64,000 nucleotides of DNA from Candidatus Methanoperedentaceae archaeon GB37 (GCA_905171695.1 LR991653.1:276258-340257); one strand, 5' to 3'. Counted from the first letter of the stretch, positions 7,619 through 15,330 are shown. Notes: generated from the sequence alone by a model not told the origin. Numbers and translations are program-made.

Positions 7619-9848
7619 CGAAGACATATCTAAATATAAATTATTAGCTTTACCGACCGATGGGAAACCTATTTCCACTTTCCCGGATAGAGATGAAGCA
7701 TGGTCTGATGTTTATGAAGGATTGAAGGAATTCATTGAAGAAGAAATGAAGATTAGAGGATTAAAGATAACTGAAGAGTTTGAAAATTTCTTACGAAACG
7801 CAGAGATGCTTACAGAGGTTAAAGAGATGGTCTTAGACGATATATTCGTGCATCCTGAATTAGATAAATACGATTATTTGAAAGAACCCGAAGAAAAGGT
7901 AAATACAGAAGAATTACTCGAAAATATCTTAGATTATCCTAAAATCGTCATAGCTGGAGAAAGCCAATCGGGTAAAACTACGTTATGTAAAATGATATTT
8001 AAAGAGTTACGTAGGATGAATTTTATTCCGGTTTACATTTCTGATGGAAAAAATCGCTATCGTGGAAAAATAGAAAATAAAATAATAGATTCACTTCGTA
8101 AACAATACAACACGAAAAATATGGATATCAATAAGATTGAGAAAGAGCGGATAATTCCGATATTAGACGATTTCCACCTTGCCAAAAATAAGGAAAAACA
8201 TCTCAATGATTTGTCAAATTATCCTCGTTGTGTTCTTATTGTTGATGACATTTTCTGTTTAAATGTCAAAAATGAAAAATTAATTGGAGACTTTATCTAT
8301 TTTAGGATTCGAGAACTTAAACCATCTTTGCGATATGAATTGGTCAAAAAGTGGGTGTCTTTAAAGGATATGGAAATCGTAGACTATTATAGCGAAATTG
8401 ATAGTTATAGTGAAATTGATAGAAAAATCGAATTGATAAATTCTATCTTAGGAAAAATTATTGGAAGGGGAATTATGCCCGCATATCCGTTCTTTATCCT
8501 ATCTGCTGTAGTTACTTATGAAACCTCTGCAATGCCACTTGACCAAGAGATAACTTCTCAGGGTTACTGTTACCAAGCCTTTATATACTTCTATTTAAGA
8601 AAACAGGGCGTAAGAAATGATGAGATTGATATATATGTAAACTTCTTAACAGAGTTGGCATTTTATATCTATAAGCAGAGAAAGTACAGCTTATCACCCG
8701 AAGATTTCAGCTCTTTTATGAAGATATATAAGGAAAAGTATATTTTGCCAATCAACCAAGAAATACTCCTACAGAAATTAAGCCTAATAATTTCAAGAGA
8801 TAGTTTTAATAATTATTCGTTTAGTTATCCTTATCTTTATTATTTCTTTGCTGCTAAATATCTTGCTGAACATATTGACGAAGACGAAATAATGAGAGAA
8901 ATAGAAAAACTAATGCAAAATCTACATATAGAAGAAAAGGCTTACATTGCGGTTTTCTTAGCTCATCACTCTAAAAGTCCAAAAATCTTAGATGAAATTG
9001 TACATAATGCCGTGGGTTTATTTGGCGAATATGAACCAGTGACACTATTTAAGGAAGAAGTCAAATTCTTTGACGAACAAGCCGATGCTATTATAAAGGC
9101 AGCCTTACCAGTAGATACAACACCTGAAAGAGAAAGAGCGAAAAGATTGAGTATTGAAGATGAAATAGAAGAAGCCAAAGAAGAAATAGAGGAAGAAGAA
9201 CCTGATGAAGATGATCATTTAATGAAGGAGTTAAGAAGAGCTATAAAAACTGGAGAAGTTATAGGTTGTATAATCAAGAACCGTGTCGGCTCATTAGAAA
9301 AAGGAAAAGCGGTGGATATATTTAAAGAGGGAATGAATATCCATCTGAGGATTTTGTCTTCTTTCTTTGAGATCATAAAAAGTAAAGATGCGCAGCAGGA
9401 TTTAATTGATCTTATTTCAAAAATCTTAAGGAAAATCATTGCAGAAGAGGAGGAAAAAGGGAAGGAAGTAGGTGATGAAGAGATAAGAAGAAGAGCAAGA
9501 ATTATCTTTTGGAATTTTAGCTTTTTGCTTGTATATGGCATCATTTATAAGATCGTTCATTCTTTAGGCTCTGATAAATTAACTGAAATTGTTGGAATGA
9601 TAGATAGTAGGAATAGGACTCCTGCTTCCTTTTTGATAAAGCACGGAATTTTAATGTGGTATAATAAGAATTTGCAAATCGATGAATTAGCTAAAAAGAT
9701 TAAGGAAAAGGATTTTTCTGAGATAGCACAAAACATTCTGAAGTTCATGATTGTGAATTACACCTCGCAACATTCTATCAGTTATAGAGACAGACAACAA
9801 ATAGAAAGTAAGTTGGGAATTCCAAGAAGAAAACTTCCAATAAGGTAG
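7569..9848 (+). CDS. STAND/NACHT-like NTPase, C-terminal part of frameshifted TIR-NTPase
   Basis: Continuation of the TIR gene in the +1 frame; the first ATG in this frame is at 7722, but residues before it complete the TIR fold. P-loop GESQSGKTT lies about 135 residues in, with a Walker B-like IIPILDDFH and LIVDDIF, followed by an all-helical region as in NACHT/STAND proteins. An acidic linker rich in E and D (near 9165-9220) precedes a second helical domain. No repeat sensor is obvious. It is cytosolic. The whole gene (7292-9848) would encode about 850 residues. Codon use is strongly AT-rich, unlike the fpo genes. Role inferred: NAD-depleting immune effector. A restriction-type ATPase without TIR activity is possible if the frameshift is real. 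Confidence 0.75.
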   Translation, partial: GTQVIPIILSPCGWEDDEDISKYKLLALPTDGKPISTFPDRDEAWSDVYEGLKEFIEEEMKIRGLKITEEFENFLRNAEMLTEVKEMVLDDIFVHPELDKYDYLKEPEEKVNTEELLENILDYPKIVIAGESQSGKTTLCKMIFKELRRMNFIPVYISDGKNRYRGKIENKIIDSLRKQYNTKNMDINKIEKERIIPILDDFHLAKNKEKHLNDLSNYPRCVLIVDDIFCLNVKNEKLIGDFIYFRIRELKPSLRYELVKKWVSLKDMEIVDYYSEIDSYSEIDRKIELINSILGKIIGRGIMPAYPFFILSAVVTYETSAMPLDQEITSQGYCYQAFIYFYLRKQGVRNDEIDIYVNFLTELAFYIYKQRKYSLSPEDFSSFMKIYKEKYILPINQEILLQKLSLIISRDSFNNYSFSYPYLYYFFAAKYLAEHIDEDEIMREIEKLMQNLHIEEKAYIAVFLAHHSKSPKILDEIVHNAVGLFGEYEPVTLFKEEVKFFDEQADAIIKAALPVDTTPERERAKRLSIEDEIEEAKEEIEEEEPDEDDHLMKELRRAIKTGEVIGCIIKNRVGSLEKGKAVDIFKEGMNIHLRILSSFFEIIKSKDAQQDLIDLISKILRKIIAEEEEKGKEVGDEEIRRRARIIFWNFSFLLVYGIIYKIVHSLGSDKLTEIVGMIDSRNRTPASFLIKHGILMWYNKNLQIDELAKKIKEKDFSEIAQNILKFMIVNYTSQHSISYRDRQQIESKLGIPRRKLPIR

Positions 9849-9885
9849 TTGGGTATGGGCCAAGTTCTTATTGAAATAAGCCTGC

Positions 9886-9965
9886 AGATAACAGCGGATA
9901 AAAAGCTCCGCTACGCTCCGCCCAAATTGCCTTCGGCAACTTCTTTTATCCGCGATACGTTAGGC
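9886..9965 (+). other. attC-like integron recombination site 2
   Basis: R'' AGATAAC (9886-9892), arm GCGGATAAAA (9894-9903), complementary arm TTTTATCCGC (9944-9953), R' GTTAGGC (9959-9965). R'' is the exact complement of GTTATCT, the R' box that opens this cassette at 7221. The match extends outward (GCCTGCAGATAA against TTATCTGCAAGC, 11 of 12). This is the relation expected for an integron cassette. Confidence 0.85.
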
Positions 9966-10030
9966 GACATTTTGCTTGGTGACTGTCATAGAAAAAGATT
10001 ATTTAAAGAGGAAATTCTATTATAGTAATT

Positions 10031-10255
10031 ATGAAGAGCTATCGACTTTCTGTGGTTATTGAAAGGGATGCGGATGGATATTTTGCCTTCTGTCCCGAGC
10101 TTCAGGGGTGTTATACCCAAGGCGATAGTTATGAGGAGGCTTTAGAAAACATTAAAGACGCTATTCGTCTCCATTTAGAAGATAGGATAGAGAGTGGGGA
10201 AGATATTCATATCGTTGAATCTATCAGCCTGACTTCTGTGGAAGTAGCAGTATGA
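10031..10255 (+). CDS. hicB: HicB-family antitoxin
   Basis: 74-residue HicB-type antitoxin with the partial RNase H-like fold: YRLSVVIERDADGYFAFCPELQGCYTQGDSYEEALENI is diagnostic, and the acidic helix IKDAIRLHLED follows. It lacks the extra C-terminal DNA-binding domain of long HicB proteins. It overlaps the toxin gene by 4 bases (ATGA at 10252), in antitoxin-first order. The pair is the sole content of cassette 3 (9960-10623). Toxin-antitoxin pairs are common integron cargo. Confidence 0.9.
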   Translation: MKSYRLSVVIERDADGYFAFCPELQGCYTQGDSYEEALENIKDAIRLHLEDRIESGEDIHIVESISLTSVEVAV

Positions 10256-10482
10256 GGGAGAAGCTTCCTCGGGTGCCTGCTGGTAAAGTAATCAAGGTTT
10301 TGGAGCGTGTTGGATTCGTTCTCGTCCGCCAAAGCGGAAGCCATAAGATTTACAAAAACAGAGAAGGTAAAAGGGTAACAGTCCCTTATCATTCAGGAAA
10401 AATTCTTCACCCTAAAGTCTTAAGGAGCATTCTTAGAGATGCTGATTTGACAGTAGAGAGGTTCAAAGAACTAATGAGGTAA
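10252..10482 (+). CDS. hicA: HicA-family mRNA interferase toxin
   Basis: 76-residue HicA toxin with a double-stranded-RNA-binding fold. The motif GFVLVRQSGSHKIYKN carries the catalytic histidine; VPYHSGKILHPKVLRSILRDADLT follows as in family members. Expected to cleave mRNA unless held by HicB. Coupled to hicB by a 4-base overlap and followed by attC-like site 3. Length is normal and the catalytic His is present, so the system could be active. Confidence 0.92.
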   Translation: MREKLPRVPAGKVIKVLERVGFVLVRQSGSHKIYKNREGKRVTVPYHSGKILHPKVLRSILRDADLTVERFKELMR

Positions 10483-10540
10483 GTATAATGGGAGCACCAA
10501 GCAAAACGCTTCGCCACTATCGTGGCTCACCCTTCGGGTC

Positions 10541-10629
10541 GCCTAACAGGTGCATATCCGACTTCGCTATCACTCCGTCTAAATTCCTCGCTTCTCTCGG
10601 AACTTCACATATCCCCAGAACGGTTAGGC
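10541..10629 (+). other. attC-like integron recombination site 3 (arms look chimeric)
   Basis: R'' GCCTAAC (10541-10547) and R' GTTAGGC (10623-10629) are perfect complements, and R'' also complements the cassette's own start (TTAGGC at 9960, extended match GTCGCCTAAC). The inner right arm, CTTCACATATCCCCAGAAC, matches site 1, but the left arm reads GTGCATATCC and does not pair with it well. The site may be a recombinant of two attC types. Confidence 0.72.
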
Positions 10630-10683
10630 AACACGCAGTAAAAACATAAATGATTCCTAACATCTAAATAAATGGTGGAAATT

Positions 10684-10998
10684 ATGAAAACAAAAGAAGC
10701 GATTAAGGAATTCAAAAAGGAGATCAAAAAGCTATATGGTAACAGATTAAAGCATATTATACTCTATGGCTCTTATGCGAGAGGTAGCGCTACAGAAGAC
10801 TCTGACATAGATTTGCTCATCGTTCTTGAGGGGAAGGTGAAACCAGGGGAAGAGATTGACAGAATGATAGAGATAATAACGGAAATAAATTTGAGATACA
10901 ATGTGTTAATATCGGTTTACCCTATTTCAGAGGAGGATTATAAAAAGATAAATAGCCCACTACTCATAAATGTGCGAAGAGAAGGTATTCCAGCATGA
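10684..10998 (+). CDS. Minimal nucleotidyltransferase (MNT) of a MNT/HEPN toxin-antitoxin pair
   Basis: About 104 residues with the MNT signature IILYGSYARGSATEDSDIDLLIVL, that is GS followed by DxD metal ligands, and a third acidic region later. MntA-type antitoxins attach AMP to the partner HEPN toxin. ATG at 10684 is preferred (GGTGG six bases upstream); an in-frame ATG also exists at 10672. It overlaps the HEPN gene by 4 bases. It is first in cassette 4 (10624-11466). Confidence 0.88.
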   Translation: MKTKEAIKEFKKEIKKLYGNRLKHIILYGSYARGSATEDSDIDLLIVLEGKVKPGEEIDRMIEIITEINLRYNVLISVYPISEEDYKKINSPLLINVRREGIPA

Positions 10999-11381
10999 GA
11001 GAGATAGAATCTCTGGTAGAGAAAGCAAAGAAGTACTTAAAGAGTGCTGAAATGCTCCTTAAGGAAGGTGATTATGAATCTTCGGTTTCAAGAACCTACT
11101 ATGCGATGTTTTACTGTGCACAAGCGATGTTGCTCACGAAAAATCTATCATTTTCCTCTCATAAAGGTATAATCTCTGCTTTTGGAGAGCATTTTGTAAA
11201 AACAGGTGTCTTCCCGAAAGAGATGGGGAGAGAGTTAAATAGAGCATTTGAGAAAAGACAATTAGGAGATTACGAATACACTTTTGTGATATCCAAGAGG
11301 GAAACTGAAGAAATGCTTGAGAGTGGAAAGAAATTTGTGAATGAGATAGTTCAATATCTGAAGGAGAAAAAGATATTATAA
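10995..11381 (+). CDS. HEPN-domain toxin partner of MNT
   Basis: 128-residue HEPN protein: YLKSAEMLLKEGDYESSVSRTYYAMFYCAQAMLL is the classical first helical pair. The usual HEPN RNase motif Rx4-6H is not clear, although SRTYYAMFYCAQ and a later SFSSHKG supply Arg and His. It is translated with the MNT gene through a 4-base overlap. Probably an RNase toxin silenced by its MNT partner. The cassette ends at attC-like site 4, ten bases after the stop. Confidence 0.87.
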   Translation: MREIESLVEKAKKYLKSAEMLLKEGDYESSVSRTYYAMFYCAQAMLLTKNLSFSSHKGIISAFGEHFVKTGVFPKEMGRELNRAFEKRQLGDYEYTFVISKRETEEMLESGKKFVNEIVQYLKEKKIL

Positions 11382-11390
11382 CTGCACGTA

Positions 11391-11472
11391 GCCTAACAGC
11401 GGACATACGGCTGCGCTTCGCTACGCCCAAATTTGGCAAAGCCGAACTTCGTATGTCCGCAAACCGTTAGTT
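11391..11472 (+). other. attC-like integron recombination site 4
   Basis: R'' GCCTAAC (11391-11397), 11-bp arm GCGGACATACG (11399-11409) with exact complement (11450-11460), R' GTTAGTT (11466-11472). The central part holds a second imperfect stem (CAAATTTG). R'' complements the start of its own cassette (TTAGGC at 10624). This is the cleanest hairpin of the four. Confidence 0.85.
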
Positions 11473-11553
11473 GCAATTGGCGTCGGGTCAGAGTTCATAA
11501 ATAAGGGGCATTTAAATAAAATTCAAAGTTATAGTGAATGATGGAGAGATAAA

Positions 11554-12912
11554 ATGAGAGAGACAAAAGAAAAAATAGAAAAATTTGTGAATGATATAAT
11601 CAAGAAGAATGATATCGTTCTCTTGGATGTTTTATGGATATTTTCTTATTCTATTCCATCACAATCTGGATATCACAACAACAAAGAAGATTTTAAAAAA
11701 TGGTTTGGTAAGATTTGCATAAGACACTTACAGAAAAAATATAATCTAAGGCAAGAAGAAATAAAAGAAAAAATGAAGATTTTTGTAGATTTTTTGAACA
11801 ATATACCTGATTTTCTTTCTAAAGAAAGTTTTTATGAAGATGATAAATTGCTGAGAAATATGTTAATTAACAAAACTTCAGAAATTTTGATTCGGAATAT
11901 TAGAAGTAAGATACCGAATTTGTCCGATCTGGATAGGAAGATTTTGTCATTTGTCTTGCATTATATACCAATAAGAATCCAAGATTCTATAAAGGAAGCC
12001 GAGGATAGAAGAAAAGAATATCCAGACTGTGAAGACAAATATGGGTTTCTGTCTGATTTTTATGTAAGAGTAGATAAAGAAACTGGTAGTATCGCCTATT
12101 TTGAAATTGATACAAAAGAATGGACGCATCTTTTTAATCTATTATTTGATGAAGAATTAAAGGAACAAAGATTCAAAGTAAAATCAGGTGCGGGATTAAT
12201 AATCTTTCCACAAGAGCAACATGAAGAATACAGTTTCTGGCAATTTGGAGACGAATTGGTAAAGATAGGTGTTGGGTATTGGACATTCTATATAACTGCT
12301 AAAGGGAATGTTAGGATAGAATTTATTATACCAAATCTCATTTATGAAGCTATAAAAGACTACAAAAACAAATTACCAAAAATCGAAAACTTCGAAGAAA
12401 AAATTAATGAAATTAAAAAAGAAAAAGAATGGAGTCTTGATGACTTTGAAGAAACTGAAGCGGTTAGCGAGGTGTTAGAATCTGAGATTGAAGCTTCCAT
12501 AATATCAAATCCTGAAATTTTAGAAGAAGGAGTAGAACTTGTTGGTAATCAGTATCCAACTTCTGTTGGTTACATCGATATTCTTTGCAGAGATAAGAAT
12601 GGAAACTTTGTTGTAGTGGAATTAAAAAGAGGCGCAGGTTCATATAAAGCTGTTGGTCAGATTCAGAAGTACATGGTATGGGTCAGCGAAAACCTCGCTA
12701 AAGATAGACAAGTTCGAGGAATTATTGTAGTAAAAGAGCATGATCAAGAGTTAGAGTATACTGTTAAAGGATCAAAATTTCCAATTGAGATAAAGATATT
12801 TGGACAAGAGCCGCCAACAGGGGAAAATATAAAATACTGTTCAAGGTGTGGGAAACCAAACCCAAAATCAGCTAAATATTGTATCAAATGCGGACAAGAA
12901 TTTTGGATGTGA
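11554..12912 (+). CDS. NucS/DUF91-like nuclease with C-terminal zinc ribbon
   Basis: 452 residues. The C-terminal third holds a PD-(D/E)XK-type nuclease core: EASIISNPEIL, then GYIDILCRD and VVVELKRG with the D...ExK metal ligands, and a Q-containing helix VGQIQKYMVW. The last 25 residues form a zinc ribbon (CSRCGKPNPKSAKYCIKCG). The N-terminal 280 residues are unfamiliar; a STAND or helicase domain is not visible. The gene is AT-rich like the other cassettes and lies in cassette 5, whose start (TTGGCG at 11477) is complementary to CGCCAA at 12942. A defence or repair nuclease is likely; the target is unknown. Confidence 0.8.
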   Translation: MRETKEKIEKFVNDIIKKNDIVLLDVLWIFSYSIPSQSGYHNNKEDFKKWFGKICIRHLQKKYNLRQEEIKEKMKIFVDFLNNIPDFLSKESFYEDDKLLRNMLINKTSEILIRNIRSKIPNLSDLDRKILSFVLHYIPIRIQDSIKEAEDRRKEYPDCEDKYGFLSDFYVRVDKETGSIAYFEIDTKEWTHLFNLLFDEELKEQRFKVKSGAGLIIFPQEQHEEYSFWQFGDELVKIGVGYWTFYITAKGNVRIEFIIPNLIYEAIKDYKNKLPKIENFEEKINEIKKEKEWSLDDFEETEAVSEVLESEIEASIISNPEILEEGVELVGNQYPTSVGYIDILCRDKNGNFVVVELKRGAGSYKAVGQIQKYMVWVSENLAKDRQVRGIIVVKEHDQELEYTVKGSKFPIEIKIFGQEPPTGENIKYCSRCGKPNPKSAKYCIKCGQEFWM

Positions 12913-12941
12913 TATAAATGGAATTTATTTTTACGACTCGA

Positions 12942-12967
12942 CGCCAACTTCTCGCTTCTTCGAGGCT
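12942..12967 (+). other. Truncated attC-like site of cassette 5
   Basis: CGCCAAC at 12942-12948 is a candidate R'' box. The 13 bases 12935-12947 are complementary at 12 positions to the cassette start 11477-11489. The rest of the site (arms, R') is missing; after about 20 bases the sequence switches to the fpoO fragment. The array therefore appears cut off inside its last recombination site. Confidence 0.55.
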
Positions 12968-13129
12968 CGACCTATGCGGGAAGAGAGACGTGCCACTCTA
13001 CAGAGGTAACGATCACCGTACCTAATTTTGAAGAACCATACTATACCGAAGAGACAAGACACATCTGCGAGGCATGCCTGACCGCAACAGAAGAAGTCTA
13101 TAAGAAACACGAAGAACGGATAGTGGGAA
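12968..13129 (+). pseudogene. Degenerate duplicate of the fpoO 3' end
   Basis: Bases 12968-13129 match fpoO 6268-6428 almost throughout. Differences include one inserted base (CAGAGGTAACG against CAGAGCAACG), which shifts the frame, and several substitutions. Similarity stops just before the fpoO stop codon. No start or 5' half is present. The copy marks the right junction of the cassette island, so island plus fragment form a direct-repeat-bounded insertion of about 6.7 kb. 13130-13321 holds nothing recognisable apart from a purine-rich ribosome site near 13278. Confidence 0.9.
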
Positions 13130-13321
13130 CCTTAAAAGCTTGACCGAGTAAGTTGTATCACAATAACCATCATAATAAACAATTGTATAAAGTGGAAAGT
13201 TCTAAATACAATAAGCTAAGAATATATTCTGTCTTGGTCTGGTGCAGAGATCATATCGCACTGCCACCCGAGAGGAAGAGGAGGAATAAAATTAGTAAAA
13301 AGCATAAATAAAACGATCTAT

Positions 13322-13792
13322 ATGCTTGTAATCCTGATAATATTGATTCGACCAGGGATTGCAAGTGTCAAGATCACATGTGATCCAGCAGAACAGGAGG
13401 TTAAGACTGGAAGCACAGGAAACTACACAGTCATAATAACGACCACCAACCCAGGAACCCACACAGTATCATTCAAAACACCGAATAACGAGATCACTGC
13501 AAGACTCCACGGTCAGGGAATGAGCACAGGAGAGTTCAAAACCGAAGGAAGACTCACCTGGAGAGCAGAAGAGGGTAGGACCTTCTACAATTTCACACTC
13601 GAAGTAAAACCAGCGAAGAAAAGAGCGACAGACGAGAGATATAACGTAACGATAAGAGACACCTATATGAAAAGACCGGTCAACAGCTCTATAGCAGGAC
13701 TGATCCTAACAAGTCCGCCAAGCCCAGGGATGGCCGCTCTGATGCTGATAGGCATAGTACTTCTCGCACTGATCCACATCAAAAGCAGATGA
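13322..13792 (+). CDS. Exported, membrane-anchored protein of unknown function
   Basis: 156 residues. The first 15 are hydrophobic (signal peptide-like, MLVILIILIRPGIAS). A 110-residue extracellular part rich in T, N and beta-forming residues follows (NYTVIITTTNPGTHTVSF), resembling an Ig-like or CARDB-like beta sandwich. The end is one membrane helix with a basic tail (AALMLIGIVLLALIHIKSR). Several N-x-S/T sites suit archaeal N-glycosylation. The open frame extends upstream to a GGAGGA site at 13279-13284 without a standard start, adding basic residues (VKSINKTIY) that would improve the signal peptide; ATG 13322 is the first conventional start. No family recognised. Confidence 0.7.
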   Translation: MLVILIILIRPGIASVKITCDPAEQEVKTGSTGNYTVIITTTNPGTHTVSFKTPNNEITARLHGQGMSTGEFKTEGRLTWRAEEGRTFYNFTLEVKPAKKRATDERYNVTIRDTYMKRPVNSSIAGLILTSPPSPGMAALMLIGIVLLALIHIKSR

Positions 13793-13805
13793 CCATCAAA
13801 CTCCC

Positions 13806-14090
13806 TTAGGGGAGGTTTCCTTCGCCCATCAACTCCTTCTGTTTCTCAATATTCATCTTAATTAAAATTTTAAAAATATTTTTTACTTCTCCAGCGTCAA
13901 GATTCAACTCGGTAGCATACTCAGCCGCCCGTTTGAGAACGATCTGATTCTGCGCCTCATCGTTAACAGGCTGATCCTCAGACCGCTTCTCCATGAGCAC
14001 CTTCTCCGCGAGTCTTGTTCGTTTAAGTATAAGCGCTATGATCTCCCTATCGATCTGATCTATCTCATCGCGAACCTCTTGAAGCGTCAC
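13806..14090 (-). CDS. aroQ: Chorismate mutase (AroQ class)
   Basis: 94-residue AroQ-fold helical chorismate mutase converting chorismate to prephenate for Phe and Tyr synthesis. LQEVRDEIDQIDREIIALILKRTRLAEKVLMEK carries the first-helix Arg and the conserved DxxDxxIi pattern; the C-terminal helix has the expected basic and glutamine residues (KIQ-type NIEKQKEL). Its start overlaps the stop of the upstream shikimate kinase gene by 4 bases, so the two form an aromatic amino-acid operon. Confidence 0.9.
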   Translation of the reverse strand: MTLQEVRDEIDQIDREIIALILKRTRLAEKVLMEKRSEDQPVNDEAQNQIVLKRAAEYATELNLDAGEVKNIFKILIKMNIEKQKELMGEGNLP

Positions 14091-14956
14091 AGCTCACCCT
14101 CCATCACGTATGCGCCACTATTATTGATCTCCGTCCTTATGACTCTTCCGTCCATACGACCCCACACTTTCGCAACCGCATCGGTCGCATCCCCCTCCGT
14201 TATTGCAACGTAAGACGGACCCGTGCCACTGAGAGTTGCAGAAACCGCCCCCGCCTCAAGCGCATCAAGTATCGGCTCAGGACTGAAATCAAGGGCTGCA
14301 CAGTAAAGCAAGCCATTTAAAGTCATAGCATGCCAGTAATCCCCTGCTTCAGCAGATCGGTTCGCATCCTCAACGAGCGGTGCTATGAGCCTGGCACGAG
14401 AGAGACTCGCATCCCGGGAGAAAGCCTTCACCGGCGGCACATACGCCACCACCTCAGCTTCAACCTCCTCGTGTCGCAGAATCTCGCACTTCTCATTATC
14501 TGTCACCACCACACCACCAAGACAGGACGCAGCAGCATCATCGAAAGCACCTGTGATGGTAACGCCCGCCCTAATCGCAGAACCAACCCCGATCCTAACA
14601 ACATCCTCACGCGAGAGACTCTCACTCTCACCGATCGCAGCAAGCGTTGCCAAGACCGTTGCATTCGCCGCAGCACTACTACTCTTCAACCCGCTTGCCT
14701 GAGGTATCTCACTACTGGTCTTCACAACACCCCCAAGAGATAAGCCGAAACGAGAGAGCGTATCCTCAACCGCAAACTCGATGAGCCGCACATCACCACC
14801 ACCCTCAATAACCCCACGGACACCCTTCTCATCCTCACTCAACATAACCTCTGCAACAGTATGAATATCAAGAGCAAAAGCAGCACCCCGCAACGTCGAT
14901 ATAGCATTCACTATCGTCCCAGCACCACACGCAACCGCCCTGCCACAAAAGACCAT
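14087..14956 (-). CDS. aroK: Archaeal (GHMP-family) shikimate kinase
   Basis: ATP-dependent shikimate kinase of the GHMP superfamily used by archaea in place of bacterial AroK. Features are GRAVACGAGTIVNAIS near the N-terminus, the ATP loop IPQASGLKSSSAAANAT and the C-terminal GHMP motif SATLSGTGPSYVAI. ATG 14956 is chosen because GGAGGT lies 7 bases upstream; the longer GTG start at 14971 begins within 3 bases of that site. It is upstream of chorismate mutase with an ATGA-type overlap. Confidence 0.93.
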   Translation of the reverse strand: MVFCGRAVACGAGTIVNAISTLRGAAFALDIHTVAEVMLSEDEKGVRGVIEGGGDVRLIEFAVEDTLSRFGLSLGGVVKTSSEIPQASGLKSSSAAANATVLATLAAIGESESLSREDVVRIGVGSAIRAGVTITGAFDDAAASCLGGVVVTDNEKCEILRHEEVEAEVVAYVPPVKAFSRDASLSRARLIAPLVEDANRSAEAGDYWHAMTLNGLLYCAALDFSPEPILDALEAGAVSATLSGTGPSYVAITEGDATDAVAKVWGRMDGRVIRTEINNSGAYVMEGEL

Positions 14957-15033
14957 AACCCATACCTCCACATCAAGATATATAAAAATACACGCTCACC
15001 GAGTGTCACAACCCCCGGGAAATCGCACTCGGA

Positions 15034-15063
15034 ATAACAGGTACCCTCATAACAGGTGCCCTC
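15034..15063. repeat. 15-bp tandem duplication
   Basis: ATAACAGGTACCCTC followed directly by ATAACAGGTGCCCTC, one mismatch, in the 469-base gene-free region between shikimate kinase and the small-modifier genes. Apart from this and the transposase relic at 15150-15330, nothing else is recognised in that region. Confidence 0.85.
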
Positions 15064-15149
15064 GATGGTGCTCTGCCGGCTCGATGCCAACCTTTATCGG
15101 CTCTCAGTTGAAGCATAGTACATAGATGAAGCGTTTGACTCTTCCATAG

Positions 15150-15330
15150 TCATTCTTCTAATTTTCTGCACTAATAAACTCTTCCACCCAATGCCTCGAA
15201 TAGCCCTGCTTCCTTTCACCAAATAGATCCAATGGGACTCGGGTCAGGCGAGTAAGGGTCAGGCGAGTAAGGTGGAAGGTAAATAAAATGGATCTCAAGT
15301 CCTTCTGCTTTAGCTGTTACAACCCTTGTA
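15150..15330 (-). pseudogene. IS630-type transposase relic
   Basis: The region matches the C-terminal end of the IS630 transposase at 56904-57140. It begins with the same TTTCTGCACTAATAAACTCTTCC segment and later has AAGGTGGAAG...AAATGGAT, but the middle is deleted. A perfect 15-bp tandem duplication lies inside it (15241-15255 and 15256-15270). Non-functional footprint of an old insertion. Confidence 0.75.

Noticed and set aside
15034..15063. attC-like site near the shikimate kinase gene
   Set aside because: Contains ATAACAGG repeats but no R' box or pairing arms; only a tandem duplication.
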